Below, in pieces: positions 50,362 through 52,281 of a stretch of DNA of 52,281 bases. The stretch comes from Cryobacterium sp. Lineage in GTDB: Bacteria > Actinomycetota > Actinomycetes > Actinomycetales > Microbacteriaceae. Where the stretch lies: assembly GCA_019638935.1 (NCBI GenBank), contig JAHBSW010000013.1, positions 1-52,281 on the forward strand, read 5' to 3'. The position numbers were made by a program, and so were the translations under genes. Positions within the stretch are counted from its first letter, which is position 1, and each line of letters begins with the position of its first letter. Below the pieces are notes generated by a model. That model worked only from the letters and a program-made list of their open reading frames with translations. It was not told where the DNA came from and ran no database searches.

Positions 50362-51693
50362 ATGGCCAATGAACCGGTGCTCGAACGCTTTCGTGAGCTC
50401 CTTCGCATCCCCACGATCTCGCGGCCCGACCCGGCCGACATGGACCTCACCGAGTTCGAGCGGTTCATCGATACCGTCGAGCGACTGTACCCGCTCGCGC
50501 ATCGAGCTCTTGAGCGCGAGCGTGTCGCGGGGCACTCGCTGCTCTACCGTTGGAAGGGTGCCTCGAGCGACACCGCCTCGGTGCTCATGGCGCACTACGA
50601 CGTCGTCGCCGCGACCGACGAGGGATGGGACCACCCGCCCTTTGCCGCCGAGGTCACGGGCGAGGGCGACGACCGCATCCTGTGGGGACGGGGAACCCTC
50701 GACGACAAGGGCGCTTTGACCTGCGTGCTCGAGTCGATCGAGGGTCTGCTCGCCGAGGGATTCGCCCCCGCCGGCGACGTCTACCTGAGCTTCGGCCACA
50801 ACGAGGAGACCGCGGGCAACGGGGCCGTCGAGGCGGTCGAACTGCTGCGCACGCGCGGCGTCGAACCCGACTTCGTGCTCGACGAGGGCGGCGCGATCGT
50901 CGAGGGCGTGTTCCCCGGGGTGGATGCCCCGATCGCCGTCGTCGGCGTGAGCGAGAAGGGCATCACGACCCTCAAGCTCACGGTCGAGGAGCGCGGCGGC
51001 CACGCCTCGATGCCGCCCCGCGACACCGCGACGGCAACGCTCGCACGGGCGGTCGTACGTCTCAACGCTCGCCCTCACAAGGCGGCGCTGAGCGCCACGA
51101 ACATCGAGATGCTGAATACGGTCGGCGCGCACGCGAAGGGAATCTACCGCTTTCTGTTCACGCAGACGTGGCTAACTCGCGGCATTCTGAAGCTTGCCTT
51201 TACGCGGCTGAGCGAGGAGACGGCGGCGATGACCCGCACCACTCAGGCGGTGACCATGCTGCAGGCGGGGCTCGCCGAGAACGCGCTGGCCGAGCGCGCG
51301 GTGGCGACCGTGAACATCCGTGTCGCAGTCGGATCGAGTGTCGCCGAGGCGGTCGAGCACGTGCGCAGGGCGGTCAACGACGATCGCGTCACCATCGAGG
51401 TAGCCGACCCCTCGGAGCCCTCCCCCGTGTCACCCACGACAGGCCCCCAGTGGGAGAGCCTGCGCGCCGCCATCGAGCAGACCTACCCCGGCACGGTCGT
51501 GACGCCCTACGTCATGCTCGGCGCGAGCGATGCGCGCCGCTACACCGCCATCAGCGACCACGTGTACCGCTTCTCGCCGTTCGAGATGTCGAAGGCCGAA
51601 CGCGACACCCTCCACGCGAAGAACGAACGGATGCGCGTGGCGACGTTCCTGCGCGGCATCGAGTTCTACCGCGCACTGGTTCGCGGGCTCTGA
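50362..51693 (+). CDS. M20 family carboxypeptidase/dipeptidase (PM20D1-like)
   Basis: The 443-residue protein has the M20 metal set. H78 and the catalytic D80 lie in LMAHYDVVAA, D114 in WGRGTLDDKGAL, and E148/E149 in GHNEETAGNG. Further blocks are DFVLDEGGAI and RGGHASMPPRDTAT in the lid domain, and a closing His in SDHVYRFSPFEM. WGRGTLDDKGA and the ESLEGLL-like stretch are typical of carboxypeptidase S/PM20D1 relatives, which cleave N-acyl or dipeptide bonds. The start at 50362 has TAGAGT 6 nt upstream, suggesting a leaderless mRNA. It is a single gene; the substrate is unknown. Confidence 0.92.
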   Translation: MANEPVLERFRELLRIPTISRPDPADMDLTEFERFIDTVERLYPLAHRALERERVAGHSLLYRWKGASSDTASVLMAHYDVVAATDEGWDHPPFAAEVTGEGDDRILWGRGTLDDKGALTCVLESIEGLLAEGFAPAGDVYLSFGHNEETAGNGAVEAVELLRTRGVEPDFVLDEGGAIVEGVFPGVDAPIAVVGVSEKGITTLKLTVEERGGHASMPPRDTATATLARAVVRLNARPHKAALSATNIEMLNTVGAHAKGIYRFLFTQTWLTRGILKLAFTRLSEETAAMTRTTQAVTMLQAGLAENALAERAVATVNIRVAVGSSVAEAVEHVRRAVNDDRVTIEVADPSEPSPVSPTTGPQWESLRAAIEQTYPGTVVTPYVMLGASDARRYTAISDHVYRFSPFEMSKAERDTLHAKNERMRVATFLRGIEFYRALVRGL

Positions 51694-51832
51694 CGCTAGG
51701 CGGCCTGGCACGATGTCGCGCAAGGTCAAGAGGCGAGCGTACGGGGCGGGCGGCGCGACTATGACCCCTGGTCTGACGCCGACCTACGTGTCGACACCAC
51801 AACAACATCGCCCGCAGTTGCCGCCACCCCGA

Positions 51833-52135
51833 TCATCGCGGCACCGGCCTCAATGCTGAATCGGGTCGTCGTCGACGATAGATGTCGCGGCGATGGCCAA
51901 CCTCGATCGCCAACACAACAAGCTCGACGTCACGGATTTCGCACAGAACCCGGTACTCCCCGACGCGATAACGCCACTTACCCGAGAGGCCGGCAGTAAG
52001 ACCCTTGCCGGTGACACGTGGGTCTTCGCATCCGTCGATGTTCTTGTTGAGCCATGCAACGATGACCCGGCGAACGCCCGGGTCCAGCTTGCTGAGCTGT
52101 TTATCGGCCCGTTGCGCATAGAGCAACCGCCACAT
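51833..52135 (-). CDS. RelE/ParE-type toxin
   Basis: The 100-residue protein has the RelE fold pattern: YAQRADKQLSKLDPGVRRVIVAWLNKNI at the start, KGLTAGLSGKWRYRVGEYRVLCEIRDVELVVLAIEVGHRRDIY at the end. The RYRVGEYRVL and GHRRDIY blocks carry the Arg/Tyr residues used by RelE-type mRNA interferases. The ATG immediately follows the antitoxin stop (TAAATG), the usual coupled order. Two stretched arginines close the protein. Confidence 0.9.
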   Translation of the reverse strand: MWRLLYAQRADKQLSKLDPGVRRVIVAWLNKNIDGCEDPRVTGKGLTAGLSGKWRYRVGEYRVLCEIRDVELVVLAIEVGHRRDIYRRRRPDSALRPVPR

Positions 52136-52281
52136 TTAAAGGTACTTCGCTGCGATTTCGTCAGCAGTCGCGGTCTGGGGGTCAGCGTCGAACTCGCGTT
52201 TTGCGTCTTCCCACGCAACGAGGTCGAGCTCATCCTCGATGCGCGAGAGCGCTGCGGTGCGCACGAATTCGGAAATGCTCA
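52136..52281 (-). CDS. Antitoxin (RelB/RHH type), cut by window edge
   Basis: The open frame visible up to the window end encodes SISEFVRTAALSRIEDELDL followed by a short acidic tail ending TADEIAAKYL. SISEFVR is like the second helix of ribbon-helix-helix antitoxins, and the acidic tail is the part that wraps the toxin. The start is at or beyond the edge: the last two bases, TG, could belong to an ATG. It is partner to the RelE-type toxin, with one base between stop and start. Confidence 0.8.
   Translation of the reverse strand, partial: SISEFVRTAALSRIEDELDLVAWEDAKREFDADPQTATADEIAAKYL

Noticed and set aside
51694-51832. A tRNA or small gene between the M20 gene and the toxin gene
   Set aside because: No cloverleaf arms or T-loop (GTTCGA) pattern, and no frame with a credible start.

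Overview
The window is a stretch of a high-GC actinobacterial chromosome, most likely from the family Microbacteriaceae. The evidence is strong GC and third-position bias, many GTG starts, DUF2510 membrane proteins, a CE1758/CE1759-type flavin oxidoreductase pair, a three-gene (pntAA/pntAB/pntB) transhydrogenase, an actinobacterial HelD helicase, a MarP-like protease, and intergenic TCTCGATACG...TACTCGA palindromes that I recall as common in that family. No rRNA, tRNA, CRISPR array, prophage or complete insertion sequence is visible.

Layout. 1-2.7 kb: acyl-CoA (methylcrotonyl-type) carboxylase genes divergent from a TetR regulator. 2.7-5.9 kb: diaminopropionate ammonia-lyase plus an M20 amidohydrolase, divergent from an aspartate-dehydrogenase-like gene. 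5.9-8.2 kb: an MFS exporter, a guanidine-III riboswitch with a Gdx/SugE exporter, and an AT-richer DUF3800-like gene. 8.4-12.9 kb: a 2-oxo acid dehydrogenase operon (E1 alpha, E1 beta, E2), a glycine-rich membrane peptide and a VOC protein. 13-17.7 kb: pnp with unusual tandem repeats upstream, and a glycosyltransferase-SGNH hydrolase fusion. 17.9-20.8 kb: NAD(P) transhydrogenase, then a cluster of REP-like palindromes. 21-27.5 kb: flavin oxidoreductases, small membrane proteins and rpsO. 27.7-31.4 kb: DUF1304, a truncated MDR-type protein, an aldo/keto reductase and a MarP-like protease. 31.4-41 kb: a NERD-like protein, acyl-CoA dehydrogenase, a DUF3137-like protein, HelD, a glycolate-oxidase-type FAD enzyme with ribokinase, and DUF6328. 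41-47.4 kb: aspartate ammonia-lyase and an envelope cluster (two DUF2510 proteins, a YjdJ-type protein, a DUF2207 protein). 47.6-52.3 kb: DUF488, a SNF2 helicase, an M20 dipeptidase and the edge of a RelE-type toxin-antitoxin pair.

How the genes work together. The carboxylase and the 2-oxo acid dehydrogenase would together fit branched-chain amino acid catabolism, although the dehydrogenase could equally use pyruvate. The diaminopropionate lyase, aspartate-dehydrogenase-like and aspartase genes all deal with amino-acid nitrogen. The guanidine riboswitch gives the SMR exporter a specific substrate.

The strongest window-wide signal is a TANNNT box placed 6-7 nt upstream of the start codon of 14 genes on both strands. 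This predicts widespread leaderless transcription and settles several start sites. Other unusual points are three back-to-back perfect hairpins inside the E2 coding sequence, three exact 17-bp repeats upstream of pnp, the glycosyltransferase-SGNH fusion, and a shared CCCCC-N5-GGGGGCG dyad upstream of both DUF2510 genes.
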